A DNA stretch of 64,000 nt, taken from NCBI GenBank assembly GCA_014773175.1, contig VXCM01002819.1:62001-126000 (forward strand), given 5' to 3'. A program made the translations under genes and the position numbers. The DNA is from Lucifuga dentata. Its lineage: Eukaryota > Chordata > Actinopteri > Ophidiiformes > Bythitidae. Position 1 is the stretch's first letter, and the number at the start of each line of letters is the position of its first letter. The notes under the pieces were generated by a model. That model had not been told where the DNA came from. It was given only the letters and a program-made list of their open reading frames with translations, and made no database searches. Below are positions 44,274 to 54,039 of this stretch, in pieces.

Positions 44274-44385
44274 TGTGTGTGTGTGTGGCCTGTCTTGTTT
44301 AAACTTAGATGTGTCAATCAGGCAATGGGTGGCAGCCATCAAACTGGTATTCACAGCATCATAGCCAGAGGGGTCTCTATCTCTC

Positions 44386-44438
<53 letters not shown>

Positions 44439-44561
44439 CACACAGAAGTTGGTATTCAAAGATCATGTCCTGAAGGGTTGTTGTTGTCCTTACATGGACC
44501 ATACATTGTCTGCTGACCAATCTGATCACACGGACCACTAAACATCAGCACTGGCTACTGC

Positions 44562-44600
<39 letters not shown>
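44222..44600. repeat. Microsatellite cluster: (GA)n, (CT)n-(CA)n, (GT)n
   Basis: A (GA)n at about 44224-44270 leading into GT, a (CT)n at about 44382-44402 running into (CA)n to about 44436, and (GT)n at about 44566-44601. Confidence 0.9.
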
Positions 44601-44602
<2 letters not shown>

Positions 44603-44666
44603 ATTTATTGAATGGGCACTGACTGACAGCTGTCACAAGTCCTAAGAAGCAACAGACCATACACTA

Positions 44667-45479
44667 CAGGCCAGAAGTTTGAGGCCGCCCCCAGTTTAAA
44701 AATTAAAAAAAAAAATCAATGCACTGTTTTACAATTTATTGCATAGGAAATTACATAAAAAAAAAAATACAGGAAATACATAAAATAAATGTAACTAATT
44801 ATTTTTCAAGCAGAATTAGTCAACAGTAGCACATCATGTAGCCACTCTGGCTACAGAAATGATTTTTCATGAAGGCATCAGTCTGTATTAGTGCAGCACT
44901 CCTGTTGTGTTCCAACTCCCTGCTGATGTGTTTTAACATTCTATTCCTGCTGTCTGCCTTCTCCCACATTTTTGGATTCACATGATACACAGTCTGCTCA
45001 TGCTGCTCCATGTAAAACATGGAGGGGGTCAGTAATGCTGTGGGGAGGGTTTGGGGGGGAGAGATGTGGAGACTTGGTCCAAGTTAAAGGAATTATGAAG
45101 AAAGAGAATTACCATTCCATCCTTCAAAGACATGCAATTCCATCCAGTTTACCAATTATTGGTCAAAATTTCATTCTTCAACAGGACAAAGATCCAAAAC
45201 ATTCATCAAAATGATGCCAAAATTACATCCATTCAAAAGAGAAGCAAAAGATTTTAGAATTCTGACTTGGCCAGAGGGGTTACTTTGACTAAACCAAAGT
45301 GTCTGAGCCTGAAATGACTTCAAAGTGCTTTGATGTTGACTAATTCTTCTTGAAAACTAATTAATTAGTTACATTTATTTTATATATTTTTGTCATTTCA
45401 TGTGCAATAAATTGTAAAACAAACAGTGTGTTTCTGATTTTATTTTTAAATCTGGGGGTAGCCTCAAACTTCTGGCCTG
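44667..45479 (+). mobile_element. Tc1-like transposon, internally deleted, long inverted repeats
   Basis: The tips CAGGCCAGAAGTTTGAGGC are inverted at the two ends. The pairing extends through a TTTACAATTTATTGCA word to a TAAATGTAACTAATTA word, giving inverted repeats of about 120-140 bp (44667-44803 and 45360-45479). TA precedes the left tip; the right flank is TC, so the target duplication has one change. The middle of a Tc1 transposase survives on the plus strand. The element is missing the N-terminal helix-turn-helix region and the first catalytic Asp, so it cannot be autonomous. Confidence 0.9.
44990..45212 (+). pseudogene. Tc1 transposase fragment (part of DDE domain)
   Basis: The plus-strand frame encodes GSVMLWGGFGG, GDLVQVKGIMKKENY and FILQQDKDPKHSSK, in the order and spacing of Tc1/mariner transposases. 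The Asp in QQD corresponds to the second catalytic residue of the DD34E triad. The first Asp lies in a part that is absent. The final Glu region is not recognisable downstream of the stop. The fragment is about 70 residues of an enzyme of roughly 340 residues. It is catalytically dead and belongs to the surrounding 44667-45479 element. Confidence 0.88.
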
Positions 45480-45596
45480 TCACGTATGCACTGCTGGCAT
45501 GTGTGTGTGTGCATGTACATGTGTGTGCCTCTGGACAGAAGAAAAGGTCAGTGTCTGCTAGATGTTAGCTGCACTGAGCTGACATTACGTACATGT

Positions 45597-45598
<2 letters not shown>

Positions 45599-45649
<51 letters not shown>

Positions 45650-45771
45650 AGTTGCCTATAGTCTTCCTATGATCTTAGAAAATGCATCATGTTTATTATT
45701 AGCAATTTTAATAAATGTTTTGTCTCTCTCTCTCTCCTTCCCTGCCTCTCTCTCTCTCTCTCTCTCTCTCT
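45599..45771. repeat. (CA)n and (CT)n microsatellites
   Basis: A (CA)n of about 25 units at 45599-45648 and a broken (CT)n at about 45723-45771. Confidence 0.9.
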
Positions 45772-46500
45772 CCAAACCACTTTGGCCGTTGTCATGAGAA
45801 AAAATGAAACAGTTTCAACCAACTTGAGCAAATTGACTTCAAACTGAAATGGTTTACTGGCTGAAATGAGAAAGGAATGCTTTTATACCGCTGCACACTA
45901 AGAAAATAAAAACACATAACAATGAGTGTTTTATCTCAGAATCAAAATGGAACAACATTGTGTGTAATGTATAAAAATGATCAAATTACCTTTATTTGCA
46001 AGCATTAAATCCACCTCACATAGTAACTTCACAAGGGAATAACTCAAAATCTGCAAAAAAAAAAAAAAAAAAAANAAAAAAAAAAAAAAAAAAGTGAGTG
46101 TGTTTCTTTCTTTGGTTGCTTGTTGACAGAGATGCTAACAGTTTCCTGACGGCTAATAGATTTGATCCACATTCTGACATAAAACACTGAACTATTTCCC
46201 AGCGTCATTATTATTTCAGCCTCTTAACTTTTCCTGCTTCCTCTTCTTCAAGTACAGTGTCCATCTGAACCAAAGTGCTGTGGGAGCAGAATGGCAGAGG
46301 CGAGGATCCGAGGCAACAAAAGAGCCAATTTGGAGACACAAATGGCCAGACATAACACTTTCCCATAGTTAAACCCAGAACAATGCGCGGAGACAGCCAG
46401 TGAATGTGACATTAGCGGTTTGGAGTGTATCCCTGTAGGCCAATATGCTGTCTGTCTGTATGTGTGTGTGTGTCTGTGTGTGTTGTCTGAGGAGCTGAGA
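45772..46500. other. Single-copy stretch with poly(A) joint
   Basis: An A run broken by an N lies at about 46056-46093. Balanced unique sequence follows from about 46240, then a short GT-rich piece at about 46460-46485. Confidence 0.45.
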
Positions 46501-46740
46501 CATTAATGGCACTCAAAGAAGTGTCTGCGACTCTCAGAAATCCTCTTAACCGAGATCAGATAGCCTGGTGCGTTACCGCGTCTGAGGATTAGCATAAATA
46601 AGTAATGCGTTACTCATTAGTTGGCGGATACTCATAAACTCCCTGACAGGCCTGCAGGTATCGATGAGGTCATAGAGGTCAAGTCCTCTCTGTGCTGTTC
46701 AGGGAACTTGGGGGGTTTAGAGACCTGACATGAAGTTTAA
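46501..46740. other. Single-copy island, candidate conserved noncoding element
   Basis: Balanced, CpG-containing sequence with TGCGTTACCGCGTCTGAGG, AGTAATGCGTTACTCATTAG and GGTATCGATGAGG. It lies between a GT-rich segment and a (TATC)n. The near-palindrome GTAATGCGTTAC stands out. Inference only. Confidence 0.35.
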
Positions 46741-46749
46741 ATTCTACCA

Positions 46750-46750
46750 A

Positions 46751-46844
<94 letters not shown>
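46750..46844. repeat. (TATC)n then (TC)n microsatellite
   Basis: About 16 TATC units followed by about 15 TC units. Confidence 0.95.
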
Positions 46845-46846
<2 letters not shown>

Positions 46847-46947
46847 CATCCATCCATCTGCTAAAAATACTACTGGAGTGATAGGTTATTGAATAGTTTT
46901 TCCTATCTTCCAGACTACCATTGGTTTCAGTTCATTCCTGCACACTA

Positions 46948-47644
46948 TTAAAGGACCATACCACCCATTTTGCATGTTTGAGCCTAATATATTTAATTTT
47001 CATACACGTAATGTTACTGACAACCATTTCCCAAAGCATACTACTGGAACAGTGAATTTTCCGTTCCATTTATCCTACCTTCCAGACCACCATTGGTTTC
47101 AGTTCATTCTGGTACGCTATTAAAATCAACTTGTTTGTACTTGAAATNTCCAGACCACCATTGGTTTCAGTTCATTCTGGTACGCTATTAAAATCAACTT
47201 GTTTGTACTTGAAATGTTCTTGGGATAGGTAATCCATCATCACGTATATATTCATATACATATACATGTGGTGTATAAACATCACATGTATATTTAGGTT
47301 TTTTCAAAGTTTCGTAATTTTAGCATTTAAGTACAATAAAAAGTGTGGAGTGAATGTATGCCTCCACCGGGGAATATAGTCCCAAAAGAAGACCTGCGTT
47401 TATGGAAAAATTTAAACAACCGTGACTTCATAAGGCTGTGTAACTATTAGCAGGAGAAACATGGATTTTTAAGGTGGGTGTATCACTTGAATATTTGATT
47501 TTGAAAGATTAAGAGATTTTGCAAAATATCAGGAAAGCTGAAATACGGTTTTATCCTTTGGGAAATGATTGTCAGTAACGTAACATGTATGAAAATTGAA
47601 TATATTAGACTCAAACATGCAAAGTGGCCAGTATGGTCCTTTAA
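46948..47644 (+). mobile_element. TTAA-MITE, forward, full length, inserted in older copy
   Basis: TTAA at 46948-46951 and 47641-47644. Tips AGGACCATACCACCC and GTATGGTCCT. All internal blocks are present. An artefactual 67-bp duplicate (47081-47215 around the N at 47148) inflates its length. A CATATACATATACATG patch lies at about 47253-47270. Insertion into an older member of the same family proves the TTAA target duplication. Confidence 0.95.
47081..47215. other. Assembly artefact: 67-bp duplicate around one N
   Basis: Positions 47081-47147 and 47149-47215 are the same 67 bp in direct orientation around the N at 47148, inside a TTAA-MITE. Confidence 0.85.
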
Positions 47645-47745
47645 AATCAACTTGTAGAGACTTGAAATGTGCCTGAGATAAGTAACCCAGCACTTCAAAT
47701 AACATGTTATTATTTTTGTTAGAAGTTACTTAATTTAGCTAGTTA

Positions 47746-48216
47746 GGTAATTAGCTTAATTTATCTAGCTAGCTATTAGCGTAACTGTTATAACGCTATA
47801 TAATGCTATGTTTTGAGAGTTTGAAATACAAATAAGGTATGAAGTTACACAGGCGCAAAATTTTGCTCTGTAACAGACAATTGTTGTTTTTTCATCAAAA
47901 TGATCTGTCAGGGTTGGGGNGGTTCAACCTCATGACCTCAGTATTTCTGGAATCCTAGTAATCCTTGACCGACTTCCTGCGCGGAATTATTTCTGTGCTG
48001 CAACTGAGTAGTTTTGCATTGCTTGTTGCAGGTAAAATCAAAGTTAGCGTAATTATTGGTTGCTAAACAAAACAGATGCATATAGATGCAACACACACAC
48101 ACACACACACAATTTTATATGCCCCCTACACCAAACCCCAAACCCTCACGACCCTGTTCCTGCCAACATGGTGGCAGCCTGATAAATGGCCGTCCCTTGT
48201 GCCCATAAACAAAAAC

Positions 48217-48260
<44 letters not shown>
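47746..48260. other. Single-copy stretch with two (CA)n
   Basis: A TAGCTAG-rich patch lies at about 47735-47775, (CA)n at about 48090-48111 and 48227-48258. Between the two (CA)n lies a balanced 115-bp block. An N in a G-rich word is at 47920. No gene recognised. Confidence 0.45.
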
Positions 48261-48261
<1 letters not shown>

Positions 48262-48641
48262 GAGGCTCCATTCTAGTCTACTAATTCCTATTCATTTAAA
48301 GCAGCCACCAGGGCAAGGTGTAGCCTAGCCTGGCCCAGACACCAGCCATTCATTATTCAGCTGCTGCTTTATGAATGGCTTACAGGTGGATGCTACAACA
48401 GCAACTCAGCAACACCGCTCGTAAATCACAACACACACACTTTGGTTTTTTTTTTTTTTNTTTTTTTTTTTTTGTTTTTTTTGATGATATAGCCTGAAGA
48501 TGCAGTCTTCTGTGTGTGTCTGTGTGTGTGTGTGTGTGTGTGTTGTCTGTAAACGGGTGCACACTATCGTCAATTTTCCCTCTGCGCATTTTCTCTTGTT
48601 GCTGTTTAATTAGTAATGAGGACAAATATTTGTTTGTGCCT

Positions 48642-48692
<51 letters not shown>

Positions 48693-48970
48693 CCCATTGG
48701 ACTAAATTAGTTTCCTCTTGTTTCTGTCAAAACCATGCTGTCTGTTTTCTTGCTCTCCACAGGCAGCTAGTGATAAAAATGCCCACTATCTTGTGTGTGT
48801 GTGTGTGTGTGTGTGTGTGAGCGAGCCCCCACACTAAAACACAGGGCCGCTGTTTAACATAGTCTGTGGTATAACTAATAGATCACACTGTGTTACATTT
48901 GTCAACATGACACTTTCTCCTATATTGAGTTACACTCCAGGGCTTTCTCTCTTTCTGCTTCTTCTTCTTG

Positions 48971-49007
<37 letters not shown>

Positions 49008-49325
49008 CTTTTTTCTTTCCTCCTCCTCTCATGCTTTCTTTCTGTCTGTGTCTCTCTGTCAGTCCCTCGCAGGTTCTGGTTTTCTTTTCCTAAATGATAA
49101 GTCTGACCCCTCTTAGTCTACTAAACTAGTCCAGAGAACAGACAGCGAGGAGGGTNTGGGGTGGGGTGGAGTATAGTACCATAACAATGCACTACAGTGG
49201 TCAAGATGCAGACGAGACTCTCTCATCCGCAAACTATGATGGATGAGAAGATGAACTGCGTTCTCTGAGTTTTGTCATGTTATACTGTACTTCATAGTCC
49301 ATGCAGGCTCTAAAACTAGTGTCAC
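48261..49325. other. Microsatellite-rich stretch
   Basis: A T run broken by an N at about 48446-48480, (GT)n at about 48513-48543, (GA)n at about 48649-48689, (GT)n at about 48793-48819, (CT)n at about 48976-49001, and unique segments between. A G-rich word with an N is at 49156. No gene recognised. Confidence 0.55.
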
Positions 49326-49645
49326 TTAAAGGAGCATACCGGTGAATTTGTGTGTTTACAGCCCAATAAATGCTACATGCATACATGTTACCTTACTGAC
49401 AACTAATTTCCAAAACCATATGTTATTTCCTGTTATTATGTCAAATCTCCCAATATTTCAAAATCAGCTGTTCAGGTGACACTTGCTTCATGTTCAGTCT
49501 GGAAGGTAGGAGAAACAATTCTAATATTTACTGCTTCAGTGGTATGCTTTTGGGAAATAATTGTCAGTAATGTAACGTGTATGCAGGTTGTATATATTGT
49601 ACATATTGAGTTCAAACATGCAAAATCACTGGTATGATCCTTTAA
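49326..49645 (-). mobile_element. TTAA-MITE, diverged subfamily, internally deleted
   Basis: TTAA at both ends. It starts AGGAGCATACCGGTG and ends CACTGGTATGATCCT. The interior jumps from the TTCAGGTGACAC block directly to GTCTGGAAGGTAGG, so about 250 bp of the family interior is missing. Confidence 0.8.
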
Positions 49646-49805
49646 AATGATAATTTCTGGAAAAAGGCGATAGGAAAAAAATGATCTAAAATTTACTGGT
49701 TAAGTAATATGTTTTTGGAAATGGTTGTCAGTAATGTAACATGTATGTGGGTTGTGTAGGACATATTGGAGTCAAACATGCAAAATCAGCGGTAGTGTCC
49801 TTTAA
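49646..49805 (-). mobile_element. Extra right-end half of TTAA-MITE in tandem
   Basis: Directly after the first right end, the sequence repeats the right-hand part of the family (TCTAAAATTTACTGG, GGAAATGGTTGTCAGTAATG, GTAGTGTCCT, TTAA). The two right ends share family sequence but differ at several bases. This looks like an older tandem or nested arrangement. Confidence 0.7.
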
Positions 49806-49889
49806 GTGTTCACATTTTTGTCTGTCTGCTCATTGTTTTCTCCATGTTCTTGCTAAGATATTATATTTTGCATTTTCCCTTTTTCAATC

Positions 49890-49945
49890 TGCATACTGCA
49901 GCAGAAAATGTATTACTCTACAGGGATCAATAAAGTTTCATCTTC
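49890..49945 (+). mobile_element. Possible LINE 3' tail
   Basis: TACTCTACAGGGATCAATAA followed by AGTTTCATC resembles the GGGATCAATAAAG tail common to several fish LINEs, by recall. No coding part is recognised upstream. Confidence 0.3.
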
Positions 49946-50054
49946 TTTGGTTTTAATTATCCCCCCTTGAGAAATAATGTCATATCTGCAGTGTTAAAAT
50001 ATATTAGTATTATTATCAAAATATTACAAAACTGATGTAGTCAAAATATTTTGT
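49946..50054. other. Short AT-rich stretch
   Basis: AT-rich sequence with no recognised feature. Confidence 0.3.
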
Positions 50055-50194
50055 GTACAGCGATCTGTCCAGGGTGTACCCTGCCTCTCGCCCTATGACC
50101 TCTGGGATAGGCTCCAGCCCCTCTCCCCCCCCCCCNACCCCCCCCCCCTCCCGTGACCCTCAACAGACAAACAGGTTTAGAAAATGGATGGATG
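50055..50194 (+). mobile_element. LINE 3' end with GATG tail
   Basis: CGATCTGTCCAGGGTGTACC, CCTGCCTCTCGCCCTATGAC, TCTGGGATAGGCTCCAGCCC and a terminal AAAATGGATGGATG form a 3' end I recognise as widespread in teleost genomes, consistent with an RTE/Rex3-like tail of GATG repeats. A C run broken by an N (about 50127-50149) lies in its middle. Only the 3' end is present. The family name is from memory and should be treated as tentative. Confidence 0.6.
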
Positions 50195-50309
50195 TGTGAT
50201 GCTTTGACTCTGGAAATAATTAAATACTGTCTGTTGTTATACTATTTGTAGTTGCTGTTGTTAAAGCGATCACATCTCCTTGCTCTTGATGCATTGTTAT
50301 GTTTTTGCG

Positions 50310-50338
50310 TGCATGTGTGTGTGTGTGTGTGTGTTGTG

Positions 50339-50370
<32 letters not shown>

Positions 50371-50466
50371 TGATTGATATGCCCTTCTCCTTCTTTCAGA
50401 TGCTTCCACTCAGCTTGTCTTTCACAGCCAGGCCTTTGATTCTGTTTCCTTTCCATCATTCACTCA

Positions 50467-50510
<44 letters not shown>

Positions 50511-50700
50511 NACACACACACGTACATTCTACACACACACACACACACACACGACTGTTTCTAGTTCGTCAGTCACGCAGACACACAAAAAGTCATGAAA
50601 GCAGTATGTGACAGTGCATCCAACAGAGGTCTCAGCAGCCACACACACACACGCACACACTTACACACGCACACACACACACACACACAGATGCACACAT
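50310..50700. repeat. Cluster of GT and CA microsatellites
   Basis: A (GT)n at about 50314-50369, (CA)n at about 50469-50521 with an N at 50511, (CA)n at about 50531-50552, and (CA)n at about 50641-50690 with CG and TA interruptions. Confidence 0.9.
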
Positions 50701-50770
50701 ACACTGACCTCTTCAAGGAAATAGCTTGTTTCAGTTTGTATAGTCTATAGACATAGCAGGATTATAGTTG

Positions 50771-50775
<5 letters not shown>

Positions 50776-50816
<41 letters not shown>
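50776..50816. repeat. (GT)n microsatellite
   Basis: About 20 GT units. Confidence 0.95.
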
Positions 50817-51290
50817 ACGTGCATGTATCTCGATGGGGATCAACACATCTGATTCCACCACTTTTAGACTGGACAGCATTTAGAATTGATTTTTGATGAG
50901 TCTTAATTATGACTGTAATTTTGGGGAGATTTATGAAAGGCAGAGGCAAATGAAGGAGAATAAAATGTATTGATTCCATGCTAATAGCATTAGCATTGTA
51001 AGGCATCAGACTTACAGCTGCTCATCGTTAATATGCTGTCTATGTTATGGCGGCGGCGTCTCGTCTGTGTAAGTACCAGAGAAATGTGATCCATCCAAGG
51101 CCCCAGATTTGCTTCCACTGGCGAAACTAGCTCCGCTGTCAACTCTCAGTTGATGTTCATTTGACTTTGCAGTGGAGGAAGCAGAAATTTTGACTTGTTG
51201 CGTCACAGTGATGTCTCACAAATACACATGAAAAGTATAACTTGCTCAGAGTCCAGAGACAGTTGTGGTTCGATCCAGACTGGAGTCCAA
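50817..51290. other. Single-copy stretch, no gene seen
   Basis: Unique, balanced to AT-rich sequence with a short GGCGGCGGC word near 51050. No gene recognised. Confidence 0.4.
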
Positions 51291-51295
51291 ATTTT

Positions 51296-51350
51296 GAGAA
51301 TGACGGTATTCGGCTGAAACATATGGAAAATGGGTGGTATGGCCCTTTAC
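51296..51350 (+). mobile_element. TTAA-MITE right-end fragment
   Basis: GGTATTCGGCTGAAACATAT followed by GGGTGGTATGGCCCTTTA matches the family right end with three or four substitutions. No left end is present nearby. It is followed by a T run (about 51359-51377). Confidence 0.65.
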
Positions 51351-51377
51351 TAAGTTCTTTTTTTTTTTTTTTTTTTT

Positions 51378-51676
51378 GGAGGATTTTGTTGGTCTTGGTG
51401 AGGTATGCACTCCCTGGCTGCCTTCTTGTTAGCTTAGTTTTTGATCAGCATGCTATACCGTGTATGCACGAGCATTCTGAGCAGCCTATAGTTTTTCACC
51501 CTCAAATGCGATTAGCATACTGAACAACCTATACAAACCTTTTAACCTGTGGAGCTACATTAGCATTGTTACAGCGGCCCTTTGCTTACCTTGTCGTGTA
51601 GGAGTTAGAAACTAACCAACCTCTCTGAAAACCAGCCAGCTGTGTGGTTTGGATACCGTGAACACACACACACAGA

Positions 51677-51716
<40 letters not shown>

Positions 51717-52517
51717 TGCGCGATGATTCACAACCCAGTGTGCTACCTTTTGACACAAAGGCAATAGAAGCAGCAGCCTGTGCAGGCCTGGACTTTTATT
51801 CCTTTCAATTTGTCTTGCTTAAAAAACAAACCGGCCGTGAGCTGGTGAATAAATAAATAAAGCGGTGGGCGCTGAGGGAGGGAGAGAGGATGGATGAATG
51901 CCACCATCTCAGAGTGAGGGGAGGTTTCCAGGGGGGCAGACCCACCCTGGTGAAGAAAGTCTGAGATGTGTGTGCATGTGTTTTTATGTGTTTATGTGTT
52001 TAGGCAATTATTCGTATGCATATCTGAGTATGTTAAATACACACTTGTCTTTTAATGCTGGCATGTGTATATATGCTCATTTATATGTGTGTTCGCTACA
52101 TATATGGACATATATGCTATTTTATACTATCCATATGGTGTATTGGTTAGCTTTATTGGTGTTTGGAGGCCTGTCTTTGTTTGTCATAATCATTTGTATG
52201 ATTTTTCTGCATCTATGCATTATTATACACACTTATCTATGTGTGTTTATGTGTGTGTGTGTGTGTGTATGCATGTGAGCACATTTCAGAGAGTGTATGC
52301 AGCCACAGGGATTCATCTATCAGAGCTCACATTTAAATTTAATGTCAATAGAGTTAATGTACTGGAATAAGATGAAATAGGCAAATATCACGCTATTACT
52401 GTCAATAAAATACAGCTAGATTCAAGGAAACCTGTAAAACAAGTTAGTTTGCTGTGGAAACAAATTGAATTATTAATTAATTAAGCTTTTTTCATCATTT
52501 TTGCAGAAGTTGTCATT
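51378..52517. other. Single-copy stretch with (CA)n and GT-rich segments
   Basis: A (CA)n lies at about 51663-51711, followed by a balanced block (51712-51960) and a broken ATGTGT-rich segment (about 51965-52275). Frames of 101-126 codons here run through ATGTGT repeats and are not convincing genes. Confidence 0.45.
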
Positions 52518-53061
52518 TTAAAGGACCATACTGGTGGTTTTGTGTGTTTGAGCCCAATATATGCAACCCACATACATGTACACATACTGGCAACGTTTTC
52601 CCAAAATGTACTACTGAATCAATAAATGTTAGAATTGTTTTTCCTACCTTCTAGGCTGTCATTCGTTTCAGTTTATTTCAGTACATGCTTGGGGGAGATA
52701 AGCCATGATAGTGAACACAACGTCAATGGTGAAGTAACTTTATTCCGAGACAAACCTGTATGGAAGAAAATGTACGTCTTCACCAGGAAATATAGTCCCA
52801 GGAGAACACGGCTTTTACCAAGAAATTAAAAATGACCGTCCCTTCTACATTCAGATGTACATTATTAGCAGGTGAATTGAATTTTAACTTGGGCGTATCA
52901 CTTGAACATTTGATTTTTAAATATTATGGGATTTGGCAAAATAACAGGAAAACTAAAATATCGTTTTAGCTGTTGGACAATGATTATTAGTAAAGTAACA
53001 AATATGTAGGTAGTATTTATAGGGCTTAAGCATGAAAACAATCACTGGTATTGTCCTTTAA
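52518..53061 (+). mobile_element. TTAA-MITE, diverged subfamily, forward
   Basis: TTAA at both ends. Tips AGGACCATACTGGTGG and GGTATTGTCCT. Blocks in forward order: CTACCTTCTAGGCTG, GGGGGAGATAAGCC, GGAAATATAGTCCCAGG, GGGCGTATCACTTG. It is the most complete representative of the diverged subfamily in the window. Confidence 0.88.
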
Positions 53062-53809
53062 GTCTAATTGATGGCAGACACCTGGTGGCACAACACAAGA
53101 TTAGGGATCAGATTAGGGAAAAAGAGAGAGAATGCAACCATAGCGATTATTACAAACAAACCGCAATGCAGCAATTTATAACACAGAAACATGTTCTTAC
53201 TCTTTCTTTTTTTTTTTCTGTAGTTTTTTGCCACCGATTAAGAAGCCCAAGTGTAATGCATTACAATGAGTGGAACATATAAGTAAAGCCCTTAAGCGAG
53301 GAGCATATCTGACATGACAGATATTTTCATTATGTTCACACAACATAATCTGTCTATAGGATTATTAGAAACCTGTTTTTGTTTAGAATTACCCCAGAGT
53401 CAAAAGAATTACACTCATCTGCTCATATTAGCTAATGATGCTTTCTTTCTCCTTATTCTTCTGTTTGACTCTTCTTTTATCTCTCGCTCTCTCAACCTCT
53501 CATCAATCCATCACTCCCTCCCTCTATATACATTTGTGTGTACAGCGTGTTTTGCATGGCCTGTCTTTGCCTTTTTTCAATTTACCGTATCTCCCTCCTT
53601 TCTCTTCAGCCATCATCATCACAATTTCTCCTTCTGTTTTTTAACTTCTCCATTCATCCCTCCATCCCTGCCTCCATCCCTCACTCAAGCTGAACACCAA
53701 AACGTAGCTTTTTTATGGATATTGTATTCACATTCTACAGTTGCAATTTTCTTCATGGGAAGCTTCCATACAGGAAACATCAAAACCAACATCTTTCTTA
53801 TGATTTAAT

Positions 53810-53846
<37 letters not shown>

Positions 53847-54030
53847 GTGATTGGCTCTAGTGAGTAGTTGGCTCTGATCTGCTGCCAAACAGCCACAGGG
53901 TGCAGCACATTTTTCAGATCTGCTTCAGTCTGAGCACCATGGTGTATCTCCCTAACGAAATTACTGAATTACTACGTACGCTTTTACCTGCTAAAGTGCT
54001 TACTGTACTTATGTGTCAACTTCCAAGTTT
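53062..54030. other. Single-copy stretch with pyrimidine-rich part and poly(T)
   Basis: A C/T-rich segment lies at about 53430-53690 and a T run at about 53811-53842. The 164-codon plus-strand frame (53314-53808) is rich in Ser, Phe and Leu because of this composition and has no recognised domain. Confidence 0.45.
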
Positions 54031-54039
54031 TAAGCAAGT

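Larger units (their letters stand above)
46866..47745 (+). mobile_element. Older TTAA-MITE copy, interrupted
   Basis: The left fragment (46866-46947) has TACTACTGGAGTGATAGG, CTATCTTCCAGACTACC and ends CACACTA at the TTAA. The right fragment (47645-47745) resumes AATCAACTTGTAGAGACTTG and continues into GATAAGTAACCCAGC and TTAGAAGTTACTTAATTT. Joined at a single TTAA, the two give the normal family order. The copy lacks its outer left end and its right half. Confidence 0.8.

Noticed and set aside
53314..53808. 164-codon plus-strand frame with hydrophobic stretches
   Set aside because: C/T-rich composition yields Ser/Phe/Leu. There is no start context, splice pattern or known family.
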